From contig NZ_LWAF01000002.1 of assembly GCF_001719065.1 (NCBI RefSeq), forward strand, positions 1 to 64,000: DNA of 64,000 bases, read 5' to 3'. The notes beneath the pieces were generated by a model. It had not been told where the DNA came from. It saw nothing but the letters and a program-made list of their open reading frames with translations, and did not search any database. The stretch comes from Fervidobacterium thailandense (GTDB lineage Bacteria > Thermotogota > Thermotogae > Thermotogales > Fervidobacteriaceae). Of this stretch, positions 8,098-16,544 are shown piece after piece. The translations under genes and the position numbers were made by a program. The stretch's first letter is position 1. Each line of letters begins with the position of its first letter.

Positions 8098-9336
8098 TTA
8101 CCTCGCCCCTCTTCTCCAAAACAACGCCTCTATCGTTTGAATCAATATGCGTAAATCAAGCAATGTTGAGCGGTTTTTTATGTAATAGAGATCATACTCC
8201 GTTTTTCTCCTGTATTCATCCAAGCTTGTCGTGTGTGAAAAGTTAATCTGAGCCCAGCCGGTGATTCCTGGTTTGAGTTTTAGCCTGTAACTGTAATAAG
8301 GTATATTTTCAGACGACAGTTTGTGATATTCGATCATCTCTGGCCTAGGACCAACAAGGCTCATTTTTCCTTTCAAAACAAGCCAAAACTGCGGTGCTTC
8401 GTCTATCCTTGTTCTTCTAAGAAATTTACCGACAGTGAGAGCTCTTTCTGAAATATTTGAGTTGGGATTTTCGGGATTGTAATTCTCATTCCGCAAGGTT
8501 CGAAGTTTTATGAACTCAAAAGGCTCTCCGTTGCGTCCAATTCGTACCTGCCGAAATATTACAGGTTTTCCGTCCTCAATTAAAATTAATAGCCCAGCTA
8601 CCACTATCAACGGTGCATAAATCACCAATCCAACAACCGCACCAATAACATCAATTATTCTTTTTACCGGTGATTCCGAAACCTTTTCGAACTCAATTTC
8701 ATAGTACTCCCTGAACTTATCAATTAGCTCGAGCGGAATGCGTTTTAGGACTTTTTCGGCTAAGTGTGGGAGGAACTCAACTTGAACTTTATGCTTTCGA
8801 ACAAGCTCTTTCACCGTTTCGTACAATTTGTAATCAGCAACCAATATGTGTGTATGTGTTTCCATCTTTTTGAGTACGACCTCCGGGGATGGGTTGACAA
8901 ACTCTGAAAAAAGATATCTTCCCTGCGATTTTTCCTCTATTTCTCTGATTATATCCTCGGTATCACTCTTTTTTCCAATCACAAGAAACCTTACAGGTTT
9001 TTTCGATCGTCTTTCGATCTTACGGAGAGCAACATTGAGAGCTGGAATGGACGGTAGGAGTGAAACGATGGCGTAAAATGTTCTAAAATAAGGAATTCGG
9101 AATTTAAGCATGGAGAAAAGCGCAGACAGAAATAAGGTTGTTAAAACTGACGATACACCAACTCTGGTTAACTGTTCGTGCAGACTTTCTAAGTGATCCA
9201 CGTCGCAAGTGCGAAATGCAAATATGGAGATTCCAAAAGTGATTCCGTACAATGTGGCCAACAACACCTCGTTTGTAAAGCAGTAGAGAATAAATGCTGC
9301 CAATAATGAGTCAAGAATAATAACAACTGTAGGCAT
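8098..9336 (-). CDS. Polyprenyl-phosphate sugar-1-phosphate transferase (WcaJ/WbaP type)
   Basis: The 412-residue membrane enzyme is expected to load the first sugar phosphate onto undecaprenyl phosphate, starting each polysaccharide repeat unit. The N-terminal part is hydrophobic with about four membrane helices, followed by a CoA-binding-like Rossmann region (FLVIGKKSDTE). After a re-entrant helix (VIGAVVGLVIYAPLIVVAG), the catalytic bacterial sugar transferase domain shows FRQVRIG, FIKLRTL, RRTRIDEAPQF, SLVGPRPEM and KPGITGWAQ. The ATG follows GGGGGG. It ends one base before the start of the glycosyltransferase gene, so the two are coupled. Which sugar is transferred cannot be told. Confidence 0.9.
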   Translation of the reverse strand: MPTVVIILDSLLAAFILYCFTNEVLLATLYGITFGISIFAFRTCDVDHLESLHEQLTRVGVSSVLTTLFLSALFSMLKFRIPYFRTFYAIVSLLPSIPALNVALRKIERRSKKPVRFLVIGKKSDTEDIIREIEEKSQGRYLFSEFVNPSPEVVLKKMETHTHILVADYKLYETVKELVRKHKVQVEFLPHLAEKVLKRIPLELIDKFREYYEIEFEKVSESPVKRIIDVIGAVVGLVIYAPLIVVAGLLILIEDGKPVIFRQVRIGRNGEPFEFIKLRTLRNENYNPENPNSNISERALTVGKFLRRTRIDEAPQFWLVLKGKMSLVGPRPEMIEYHKLSSENIPYYSYRLKLKPGITGWAQINFSHTTSLDEYRRKTEYDLYYIKNRSTLLDLRILIQTIEALFWRRGAR

Positions 9337-9357
9337 AGATACCCCCCAATAGCCTAT

Positions 9358-9987
9358 TTAATCGATATTGAGGATCTTTTTAGATCTTTCGATCAGCTCC
9401 TTGTATCTCTTAAAAGCATTCCAGTTAATTGTTCCCCGTTTTGTTCCATGATAGTCGGTCCCTAAAAACTCCACGTAGCCCTCTTTCATGTAAAATTTAT
9501 CCGTCTCTATTGAATCCAAGTTCATCTGAAAGTAGACGTTCATGTCTTTAAGCTTTCGGATAATTCTTGCGTTTTCCCGTAACCACTGATACCTTTCTAC
9601 ATGGGCGAGGATGACTTCGTATCCATCAAGTTGAAGCTGAAATATTGTGTCGAACAAATAAAGTGGGTAATTGATAGTATCGAGTTCAACCAATACAAAG
9701 CGATCTCTGATAGGAATGAAGTTTCCAGGACGCGGTGTTAGATACAATTCGCTTCCAAGGAAGAGTTTTACACCGATTTGTGCACTCTCGTTTAAAAGTA
9801 CGTTGAAATTCTCTCTAATCTTCACGGGATCACTCTTAACTGTTGGATGACATATGTGCGGTGTCAAAACAATACAGTCAACGCCGTTTTTTTTGTATTC
9901 GTTGAGAATTTGCAAAGATTCATCCAGTGTTTCCACACCGTCATCCACACCGAACAGAACATGACAGTGAATGTCTAACAATGTCAA
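9358..9987 (-). CDS. PHP-type protein-tyrosine phosphatase (CpsB/YwqE family)
   Basis: The 209-residue manganese-dependent phosphatase belongs to the PHP family and is likely to dephosphorylate the tyrosine-rich tail of the co-polymerase encoded just upstream, controlling polymer export. The family's metal ligands are visible: HCH at residues 7-9, a GVDDG turn, LTPHICH, GSELYLTP, LAHVERYQ and GTDYHG near the end. The length is a little shorter than the usual 240-255. The start codon is a TTG with a weak site. It lies between the co-polymerase/kinase and the sugar transferase, the classical position of capsule phosphatases. Confidence 0.88.
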   Translation of the reverse strand: MTLLDIHCHVLFGVDDGVETLDESLQILNEYKKNGVDCIVLTPHICHPTVKSDPVKIRENFNVLLNESAQIGVKLFLGSELYLTPRPGNFIPIRDRFVLVELDTINYPLYLFDTIFQLQLDGYEVILAHVERYQWLRENARIIRKLKDMNVYFQMNLDSIETDKFYMKEGYVEFLGTDYHGTKRGTINWNAFKRYKELIERSKKILNID

Positions 9988-10080
9988 CCACCCGACTTGT
10001 TGTCAATAGATTTGTAATGCTTACGCTCTCATATTGTATCATATTGAACGAAATCTGTCCATTAATTTTTGTTAAAGAAA

Positions 10081-12300
10081 TCACTTCCGCTTCAAAAGAT
10101 CGTTTATCAAGCCACCTAAGACTTTCTTAGTTTGATTTATTTGTTTTCTCCTTCGACTCACTTTCTTCTTCCTTTTTCCGTCTTGCGTGTAGTAATAATA
10201 GTAATAGTAGTAGTAACCCATATGTTTCTCGCCTATACCATTGATAACAGCCCCGAGTAATTTGGACGCTGATGTCACAATGTTTTCGTAAGCCACTCTT
10301 AGGGAAGGCTTCTGAGTTTTTCCAGCCCTGACTGTAAGTACCAAACAATCGATGTACTTTGAGACGATAACTGCATCCGCAGCTGCAAGAACAGGAGGTA
10401 AATCAACAACTATCCTGTCGTATCTTTCCTTAAATATCTGCAGGATTTCTTCCATCTTCTTTGAGGTAAGTAGTGCGGTTGGATTGGGAGGAATTGGTCC
10501 AACTGGGATTATATCCAGGTTTTCCATGTATTTTATTGTAATATCCTCGATAGGTGCGTTTTTCAAGATGTGATTTACAATTCCAGCATGTGCCCTTTCA
10601 ATTCCAAATACTTTTTCAACTCGGGGTTTGCGCATGTCCAAGTCCAAAACCAGCGTTCGCAGTCCGTTTTGGGCATATGATATAGCAATATTTGCAGCTA
10701 AGAAGGTTTTACCCTCACCTGGCCCGGCACTTGTTATTCCCACGGCTTTCGGAGGAACTGTATCGGAGTATTCGATGTTCGTTGAGACAAGTTTCAAAGA
10801 CTCTGCTCCCGGCGAAGTTGGGCTGTTTAACACAACAAGCTCCGGATGCTCGCTACCAGCTGGAAACTGAATCTCGGGTATCCTTCCAAGGATAGGTTTG
10901 TCCTTGAGTAAGTGTTTGATGTATTCTTCGTCCGTGATAGTTTTGTCAAGACTTTCTACCATGAAAATAACCATTATTCCCAAGAAAAATCCCAAAACGG
11001 ATGCTACAGCCAAGAGAAGTCTTTTGTTTGGTTTGACTGGAACCGTAGGTGTTATTGCAGGGTCAACAATCGTTGCGCGCCCAATAACACCGGCTTCCGA
11101 AATCCGTGTTTCTTCCAATTTTTCAAGGAGCAAACTGTAGAGACTTTCTTTAACTTTTCTGTCGCGTTCGAGTTGTAAAAGCTGCTGTTCAACAGCTGGG
11201 AGTTGGGCGACTTTAGCTGTGTATTTCTCTCTCATCCGCTCGACCGCAGCTATGGTGGAGTTGATCATTTCATATTTCGCGTGTGCTTCGATGAGCTGGC
11301 TGTAGATGTTCTGGTAGTCAGGGTTGAGCGTCTGGACCTGCGCTGTGACAATTTTTTCTACTTCGTTTCGAAGCATTTTTTCTGTCTCTTCGATTTTCTT
11401 CCTTGTGTCACGAACTCGTTGATCGTTTTCGGAGTAATTGTTTAGTAACGCCGCAAGTTCAACTTGCAGTTCAGCTAACTTGGAACGGAGTTGAGACACA
11501 ACGGGATTTATGGAAATTGTCTCAGAAGAAACTATCTTTTGGTTTGTACGCTTCAGTTGTTCGTTGAGTGCAACGATTTTGGCCCGAGTTTCCTCGAGCT
11601 GGATCTTGTATTGGTTGATTTGGTTGTCAAAGTTGTAAACTGTGTTCAGCAAGTTTTGAACTTCCACGTTTAGAACGTAAATACCATGTTTTTCCTTGAA
11701 TTTTCTTAGTTCATCTTCAAGCTGTTTTAGTTCCGATTCGAGTTTTGGAATTTGCTCTTCGATGAATTCGCGCCTCACGGTGTACTCACTTTTCGAGAAC
11801 TTCTGAAGTAATTCGTTGTAAACCTTTGCGAGCTCGTTGGCAATGTTCTTTGCTAATTCCGGATCTGGATTTTGCACAGCGATTCGAACGATGCTGGTAT
11901 CTTTCACCGGTGAGACGGTGATCATATTTGAGAGCATTTTCGCTAAGGAATAAATGTCCATGTTTGAACCTGGAAATTTGGTTTTGTAGTACTCAACAAG
12001 GTTTAAGTTCTCTATGACCTTCTCCAAATTTGATCGACTCTTGATGAGTTCAACTTCCGTTGAAATCTCTGGACGTGTGTATGTATACTGACTTACGAAC
12101 AAGTCCGTAAGTGAACTCTTAGTCTGCGGCTCGATTTTCAATGTGACACTTGCCTCGTATATTGGGGTTGCAACCATCAAGTATATTACAGTGATTGCGA
12201 TAGTCAGTACTAACGTTCCTAAGAACCACCAGAAGCGCTTTTTGAAGATTCTAAGAATATCTTCAAATGTTAGTTCCTCTCTTACAATTTCGCCGTCCAT
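10081..12300 (-). CDS. Wzc-type polysaccharide co-polymerase with fused tyrosine kinase
   Basis: The 739-residue inner-membrane protein sets chain length and couples synthesis to export. A Wzz domain lies at the N-terminus with transmembrane helices near residues 23-45 and 427-448. The periplasmic part between them is a long helical coiled coil (about 170-400). The cytoplasmic bacterial tyrosine kinase has Walker A GPGEGKT (526-532), Walker A' DLDMR (553-557) and Walker B IVVDLPP (630-636). The C-terminus carries nine consecutive tyrosines (696-704), the autophosphorylation cluster, then a very basic tail. RBS GGAGG precedes the ATG, and only 12 bases separate it from the SLBB gene. The phosphatase downstream is its likely antagonist. 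Confidence 0.93.
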   Translation of the reverse strand: MDGEIVREELTFEDILRIFKKRFWWFLGTLVLTIAITVIYLMVATPIYEASVTLKIEPQTKSSLTDLFVSQYTYTRPEISTEVELIKSRSNLEKVIENLNLVEYYKTKFPGSNMDIYSLAKMLSNMITVSPVKDTSIVRIAVQNPDPELAKNIANELAKVYNELLQKFSKSEYTVRREFIEEQIPKLESELKQLEDELRKFKEKHGIYVLNVEVQNLLNTVYNFDNQINQYKIQLEETRAKIVALNEQLKRTNQKIVSSETISINPVVSQLRSKLAELQVELAALLNNYSENDQRVRDTRKKIEETEKMLRNEVEKIVTAQVQTLNPDYQNIYSQLIEAHAKYEMINSTIAAVERMREKYTAKVAQLPAVEQQLLQLERDRKVKESLYSLLLEKLEETRISEAGVIGRATIVDPAITPTVPVKPNKRLLLAVASVLGFFLGIMVIFMVESLDKTITDEEYIKHLLKDKPILGRIPEIQFPAGSEHPELVVLNSPTSPGAESLKLVSTNIEYSDTVPPKAVGITSAGPGEGKTFLAANIAISYAQNGLRTLVLDLDMRKPRVEKVFGIERAHAGIVNHILKNAPIEDITIKYMENLDIIPVGPIPPNPTALLTSKKMEEILQIFKERYDRIVVDLPPVLAAADAVIVSKYIDCLVLTVRAGKTQKPSLRVAYENIVTSASKLLGAVINGIGEKHMGYYYYYYYYYTQDGKRKKKVSRRRKQINQTKKVLGGLINDLLKRK

Positions 12301-12312
12301 AATTGAACCTCC

Positions 12313-15300
12313 TTACTTAAATAAGCCACTGATATTGTTGTAGAACTGGATAAGATTGTTTATAATCGGTATCCATTCGAGAGCAGTTCTGAACATATCT
12401 GTTGGTACGAAGACGATGTCTCCAGGCTCCACAACTGGGTTGAAATCGATGTTTCCACCGCTAACGGCAGCTTGCAAGTTAATTCGCACCGGTTTGCCGT
12501 TCACCCCACCCTTGTACAGCCAGACGCTCGATGGTACAGCTTTTTGTGTGAAGTATCCAGCCTGGATTATTGCTTGAAGCACGGTAGTATTTTCACTAAG
12601 TGTCACTATTCCTGGCCGATTTACCTCGCCGAGTACGTATGCAAAGTTTTCCGGTGTATCCAAGATTCTTACAACATCCCCAGGTTTGATATTGTAGCTG
12701 CGTGATTGGGAGAGGTCTTTTAGTTGAATTGTCTGCTTTTGCGTACCTGATGTTATTTCTATTTTGCGATAGTTTTTGTTCAATCCTGTCCTTGTCAGTA
12801 CTTCGTACAGTGTGACCGGTCTGTCGGTGTAGAACATGTCCGGTTTTCCGTTTGCGTCGATGATGTAGATGAAGTTTTCTTTGTCAACGTCGAAAAGTAC
12901 GATCGCATTCGTTGTGAGTTTCATGTTCACATATTCGTTCCAAGTTATCGTTTGGACTTTTTCACCGTCAACGATGGAAATGTTCTTGCTCACACCATCG
13001 CGCATTCCACCAAGTTTTCCAATTAGGGTTCTCAGGTCAAATTCCTCGCTCACTGTGAACCTTACAAGTCCATTTGGCATGCCTTTTCCAAAGACGTAAA
13101 CTTGCTTTGGCAAGCTTTCGGTTACGTAGACGAAGTCACCATCTTTGAGTTGCGCGTTTTTTGTTCCAGTATAAATCTCAAACGCACTGAAGCTTTCGAC
13201 CACTTGTCCATCACGGATTATGTAAACCCTGTCTGAAGAATAATACCCTTCCGGGTTTATGATTAATCCGCCGAGTTTGGCAAAAAGCGTTTTCAAATCT
13301 GGTGTTTCGTAATAATCGAAAGCCACCCTTCCAGTAGTTTTTATGTAACCCATTGCTGTAACAAATATAGGCTTTTTGAGAGAAATGCTAACTATACTCC
13401 CACGCTGGATTTGCATATCACTGTCTTTGGGTATCTCTTTGCCTTCAACAGTGATTCTTTCAACTTTTCTCAAATCGCTTAATCCTACTTTTGCAATCAC
13501 CCTTTGGAGCGTTATTAGTTCGTTCGTTGCAAACGTTACGTAACCGGCAACATCTCCTGTAACGTAAACGGCATTCGCGAGCGCGGGTTTTATAACTACC
13601 GTGTCGAGTCTGTTAAGTGGAACTTGAATATTTCCAAAAATTAGCTGTTTCGCATCGTACTCAATTTGTTTCCCTGCTCGCACCAAAACTACCTTTTCAA
13701 CTGTCTCTGGATCGGTAACCCCCACTTTTTTGACCAAGTATGAAAGTGTTCTTGGTTCTTTGTAACTTAACTGAACAGTGCCGGCGGAAGGGCCAACTAC
13801 GTTGACGATGAATGGTTCGTAGGAAATCTGCACCAGATCACCAAGTGCCAACGGAACATCCTTGGTTCCGTAAAGGACTTCCCTCAGAGCTACGGATATT
13901 TCGTTGTTGATTATCGCAGTTCCTTCGTTCTCAACATCTTCGTTTGGAAATCCAACTTTCGCAAGTAGTGTTTTGAGTGTTCGCTTCTCTTCTGGCTCAA
14001 ATAGTATCTTGCCTTTTGTATTTACAAGGCCTTGGACATACACGTAAAACTCCGGATATTTCTTTATCTCAACGACGTCTTTGTCCTTGAGCCTGTAACT
14101 TGAGAGCTTAGAAAGGTCAACTTTCTGCCCGTTTAGTCGAATACTCTCTATCCAGTTAAGCTGGTCTGTTTTGAAACCGCCGATTTTCACGATGAGCTGT
14201 TCGAGAGTTTTTGGTTCATCTGGTTCGAAAAGTACCTGTGTCTGGTTGGTGAAATCACCTGTTACGTACACACGAAACTCAGGATATTTTTTTATTTCAA
14301 CGACATCCTTATCCTTTAGGTTGTAGCTTGAAAGTTTTGACATATCCACGGGCTGCCCGTTTAGTTTTAAACTCTCTATCCACTTTAGTTGGTCTGTTTT
14401 CAACCCTCCAACCTTTACAAGCAGTTGCTGGAGAGTTTTTGGTTCGTCTGGTTCGAATAGTACTTGGGTTTGCGTTGTAAAATCACCGGTCACGTAGACT
14501 TTGAACTCAGGATATTTTCGTATTTCCACCACATCTTTGTCGTTCAGAGCGTATGCTGACAATTTAGAAACATCAACGGATTGTCCGTTGAGTCGAATAC
14601 TCTCTATCCACTTAAGCTGGTCTGTTTTGAGGCCTCCTATCTTGACTAAAAGTTGTTGCAAGTTTTTGGGTTCGTCAGGTTCGAAAGAAACGACAGACTG
14701 ATTGGCGAAGTCGCCGGTGATGTATACTCTAAACTCGGGAAACTTTTTTATCTCCACCACATCGTTGTTCGAGAGCGTAATCTGGCCAGCTTTTGACAAT
14801 TCAACGGTTTTCCCGTTGATAGTTATCGACTGTATCCACTTCAGATCACTCGTCTTCAATCCTCCTATCTTTGATAGCAACCCAGCAAGCGTTCTTGGCT
14901 CCTCAGGATCGAAGGTTATGATTCCCGTTTGAAGGTCACCTGTAAGGTAAATTCTGAATTCCGGGTGTTTCACCACTTCAACGGTTGTTCCCGAGACGAG
15001 TGCTATGTTTGTTGCGTTGGCAAGTATATCTTTGCTATGTTCAGTTACCCTCCCATCGGGCGTAATTATTCGGATGCTTCTAATCCATTTTTCGTCACTC
15101 TTTTGGATTCCGCCAGCTTTGGTAAGGGTAAGTGCCAAAGTGATGCTCTCCTCGGGCAAGAATTCCTTCATACCAGGAGATGGAATAAATCCTGTCACGT
15201 AAACGTATCTCACGTCTCTTCGAGGGATGTAAACACTCACACCTGGTTTCAACGGAAGGTCATACTTGCCAAGGACCACTTCTTCCAAGTTCACGTTGAT

Positions 15301-15996
15301 AAAGCGGCCGTCAATAAAGACTTGCGAAGATTCAATTACCGCTTTCGTTTTATCAAGAGGACCGAGCCTTAAAAGTAGCGTTCTCAGTGTCATTCCCGGC
15401 TCGTACTGGGTCGAGAGCGTGTAAGCACCGCTTACTGTTATTAATTTTGGAACGGTAAGAGGGGGCAGATAAATGATATCGCCTTCCTGGATCTGTGGAT
15501 CTTCCTTTAGGGATCCACCATAAATGTAGTCAACTAAGTTGAAAGAGCGAGATTGTCCAGAACGAATGAGTCGTACTTCGCTAAAATCTATATCCGCATT
15601 CCTGTTTATCCCTAAATGCGAGAACAACCTCGTGAGAGTAAGGTTGGGAATGGTTGATATGTTGATGGTGGTGTTAATCGCACCTTGGACGTAAACGTAA
15701 GCTGGAGCGTATTGGACTATATAGACGGTTACAACCGGATCTTTGAGAACCTTTCGAACACCTTGTTCAATGATGTTTCTTAGTTGCTCTACAGTCAACC
15801 CCGCTGCTTTCACCGTACCAACGTACGGATAGGAAATTGTTCCGTCCAATGCCACGGTGACAGTACGCGAGAACGCGGGTTGATTAAAAACGTCAACTCC
15901 GATCACGTCACCGATCCTAACCGTATAGGCAAAAGTAGTCTGAGTGATCAGTACGAGTAGTAGAAATAAAAAAGCACCGTTTGCAAGTTTTCTCAC
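12313..15996 (-). CDS. Giant SLBB-repeat polysaccharide export protein (Wza-like)
   Basis: The protein has 1,227 residues, about three times a normal Wza. It starts with a signal peptide (MRKLANGAFLFLLLVLITQT) and a poly-export domain (RIGDVIGVDVFNQPAF, SYPYVGTV). About fourteen SLBB-like units then follow, each opening with a strand such as VYVTGDF. Four central units (about residues 345-650) are near copies with a 76-residue period. The C-terminus is mildly amphipathic. Known Wza forms an outer-membrane or periplasmic channel; here the repeat stack may span a wide toga periplasm (inference). The start is GTG after GGGGAGGAAAG. First gene of the operon with Wzc, phosphatase and glycosyltransferases. 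Confidence 0.88.
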   Translation of the reverse strand: MRKLANGAFLFLLLVLITQTTFAYTVRIGDVIGVDVFNQPAFSRTVTVALDGTISYPYVGTVKAAGLTVEQLRNIIEQGVRKVLKDPVVTVYIVQYAPAYVYVQGAINTTINISTIPNLTLTRLFSHLGINRNADIDFSEVRLIRSGQSRSFNLVDYIYGGSLKEDPQIQEGDIIYLPPLTVPKLITVSGAYTLSTQYEPGMTLRTLLLRLGPLDKTKAVIESSQVFIDGRFINVNLEEVVLGKYDLPLKPGVSVYIPRRDVRYVYVTGFIPSPGMKEFLPEESITLALTLTKAGGIQKSDEKWIRSIRIITPDGRVTEHSKDILANATNIALVSGTTVEVVKHPEFRIYLTGDLQTGIITFDPEEPRTLAGLLSKIGGLKTSDLKWIQSITINGKTVELSKAGQITLSNNDVVEIKKFPEFRVYITGDFANQSVVSFEPDEPKNLQQLLVKIGGLKTDQLKWIESIRLNGQSVDVSKLSAYALNDKDVVEIRKYPEFKVYVTGDFTTQTQVLFEPDEPKTLQQLLVKVGGLKTDQLKWIESLKLNGQPVDMSKLSSYNLKDKDVVEIKKYPEFRVYVTGDFTNQTQVLFEPDEPKTLEQLIVKIGGFKTDQLNWIESIRLNGQKVDLSKLSSYRLKDKDVVEIKKYPEFYVYVQGLVNTKGKILFEPEEKRTLKTLLAKVGFPNEDVENEGTAIINNEISVALREVLYGTKDVPLALGDLVQISYEPFIVNVVGPSAGTVQLSYKEPRTLSYLVKKVGVTDPETVEKVVLVRAGKQIEYDAKQLIFGNIQVPLNRLDTVVIKPALANAVYVTGDVAGYVTFATNELITLQRVIAKVGLSDLRKVERITVEGKEIPKDSDMQIQRGSIVSISLKKPIFVTAMGYIKTTGRVAFDYYETPDLKTLFAKLGGLIINPEGYYSSDRVYIIRDGQVVESFSAFEIYTGTKNAQLKDGDFVYVTESLPKQVYVFGKGMPNGLVRFTVSEEFDLRTLIGKLGGMRDGVSKNISIVDGEKVQTITWNEYVNMKLTTNAIVLFDVDKENFIYIIDANGKPDMFYTDRPVTLYEVLTRTGLNKNYRKIEITSGTQKQTIQLKDLSQSRSYNIKPGDVVRILDTPENFAYVLGEVNRPGIVTLSENTTVLQAIIQAGYFTQKAVPSSVWLYKGGVNGKPVRINLQAAVSGGNIDFNPVVEPGDIVFVPTDMFRTALEWIPIINNLIQFYNNISGLFK
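14040..14970 (-). repeat. Tandem 228-bp coding repeats within the SLBB gene
   Basis: Equivalent motifs (GGATATT and its variants) occur at 14054, 14282, 14510 and 14738, exactly 228 bp apart, with a further diverged copy 225 bp on at 14963. Each unit encodes 76 residues with the pattern EFRVYVTGDF...FEPDEPKTL...IGGLKTDQLKWIESI. The similarity at DNA level indicates recent duplication or gene conversion, so repeat number could vary between strains. Confidence 0.85.
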
Positions 15997-16036
15997 GTTC
16001 TTTCCTCCCCACTGTGATATTTTATATGACTTGGGT

Positions 16037-16064
16037 ATATTATTTTTTCTTAAATCTCATCCAA
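16037..16064 (-). promoter_or_regulatory. Putative promoter of the exopolysaccharide operon
   Basis: On the minus strand TTGGAT and TAATAT are separated by 16 bp, about 40 bases before the GTG start of the SLBB gene. The -35 overlaps the last codons of the upstream YkgJ-like gene. No operator-like palindrome was seen. Confidence 0.4.
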
Positions 16065-16521
16065 ACCATTCAAATTCTTCGACATCCACAGCACAGTTTA
16101 GAATTAATTCTTGGTATCTTTCCCATCGGGATGCAACATGTTTTCGCGTATATCCCTGGTTATCACAACGTTCGTTCATCCTCGGAATAAGCATTCTACA
16201 AGCTTCAGGCCTTTGCTCAAAGTTTAGTTCGCATCCGGTAGATGTTAAAAATGTACATTCGCCTTCGTACGCATGATCGAAAGTACTACCTTCGTTTCCT
16301 TTTATTGCAGGCCTGATGAAGTATATTTTATCGTCACCAGTTCCCTCCCAATCGATGGTCCATCGACCAGATTTCAGCGCTTCCACAATCTTATTATACA
16401 TTATACCTTCATCCGGTGCACCAAAATCCTCCGGTGTCGCACCACCAGGATAGTGTTTGCAACATTTTCCACCACACTTTGCACAAATTTCGGGAATTTC
16501 AATTCCTTTTACATCCATCAT
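16057..16521 (-). CDS. YkgJ-like cysteine-cluster protein
   Basis: The 154-residue protein has the arrangement of the zinc/iron-chelating YkgJ family: CAKCGGKCCKHYPGG near the N-terminus, then single cysteines in GECTFLTSTGC and RPEACR, and one more in the MNERCD segment. These cysteines probably bind a metal or Fe-S cluster; the reaction is unknown. The first ATG of a double ATG has AGGTG 8 bases upstream. It follows nadE by 23 bp and so is probably co-transcribed with nadE and the RND exporter. Confidence 0.7.
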   Translation of the reverse strand: MMDVKGIEIPEICAKCGGKCCKHYPGGATPEDFGAPDEGIMYNKIVEALKSGRWTIDWEGTGDDKIYFIRPAIKGNEGSTFDHAYEGECTFLTSTGCELNFEQRPEACRMLIPRMNERCDNQGYTRKHVASRWERYQELILNCAVDVEEFEWFG

Positions 16522-16544
16522 TTTTTAGCACCTACCCACTTTGC

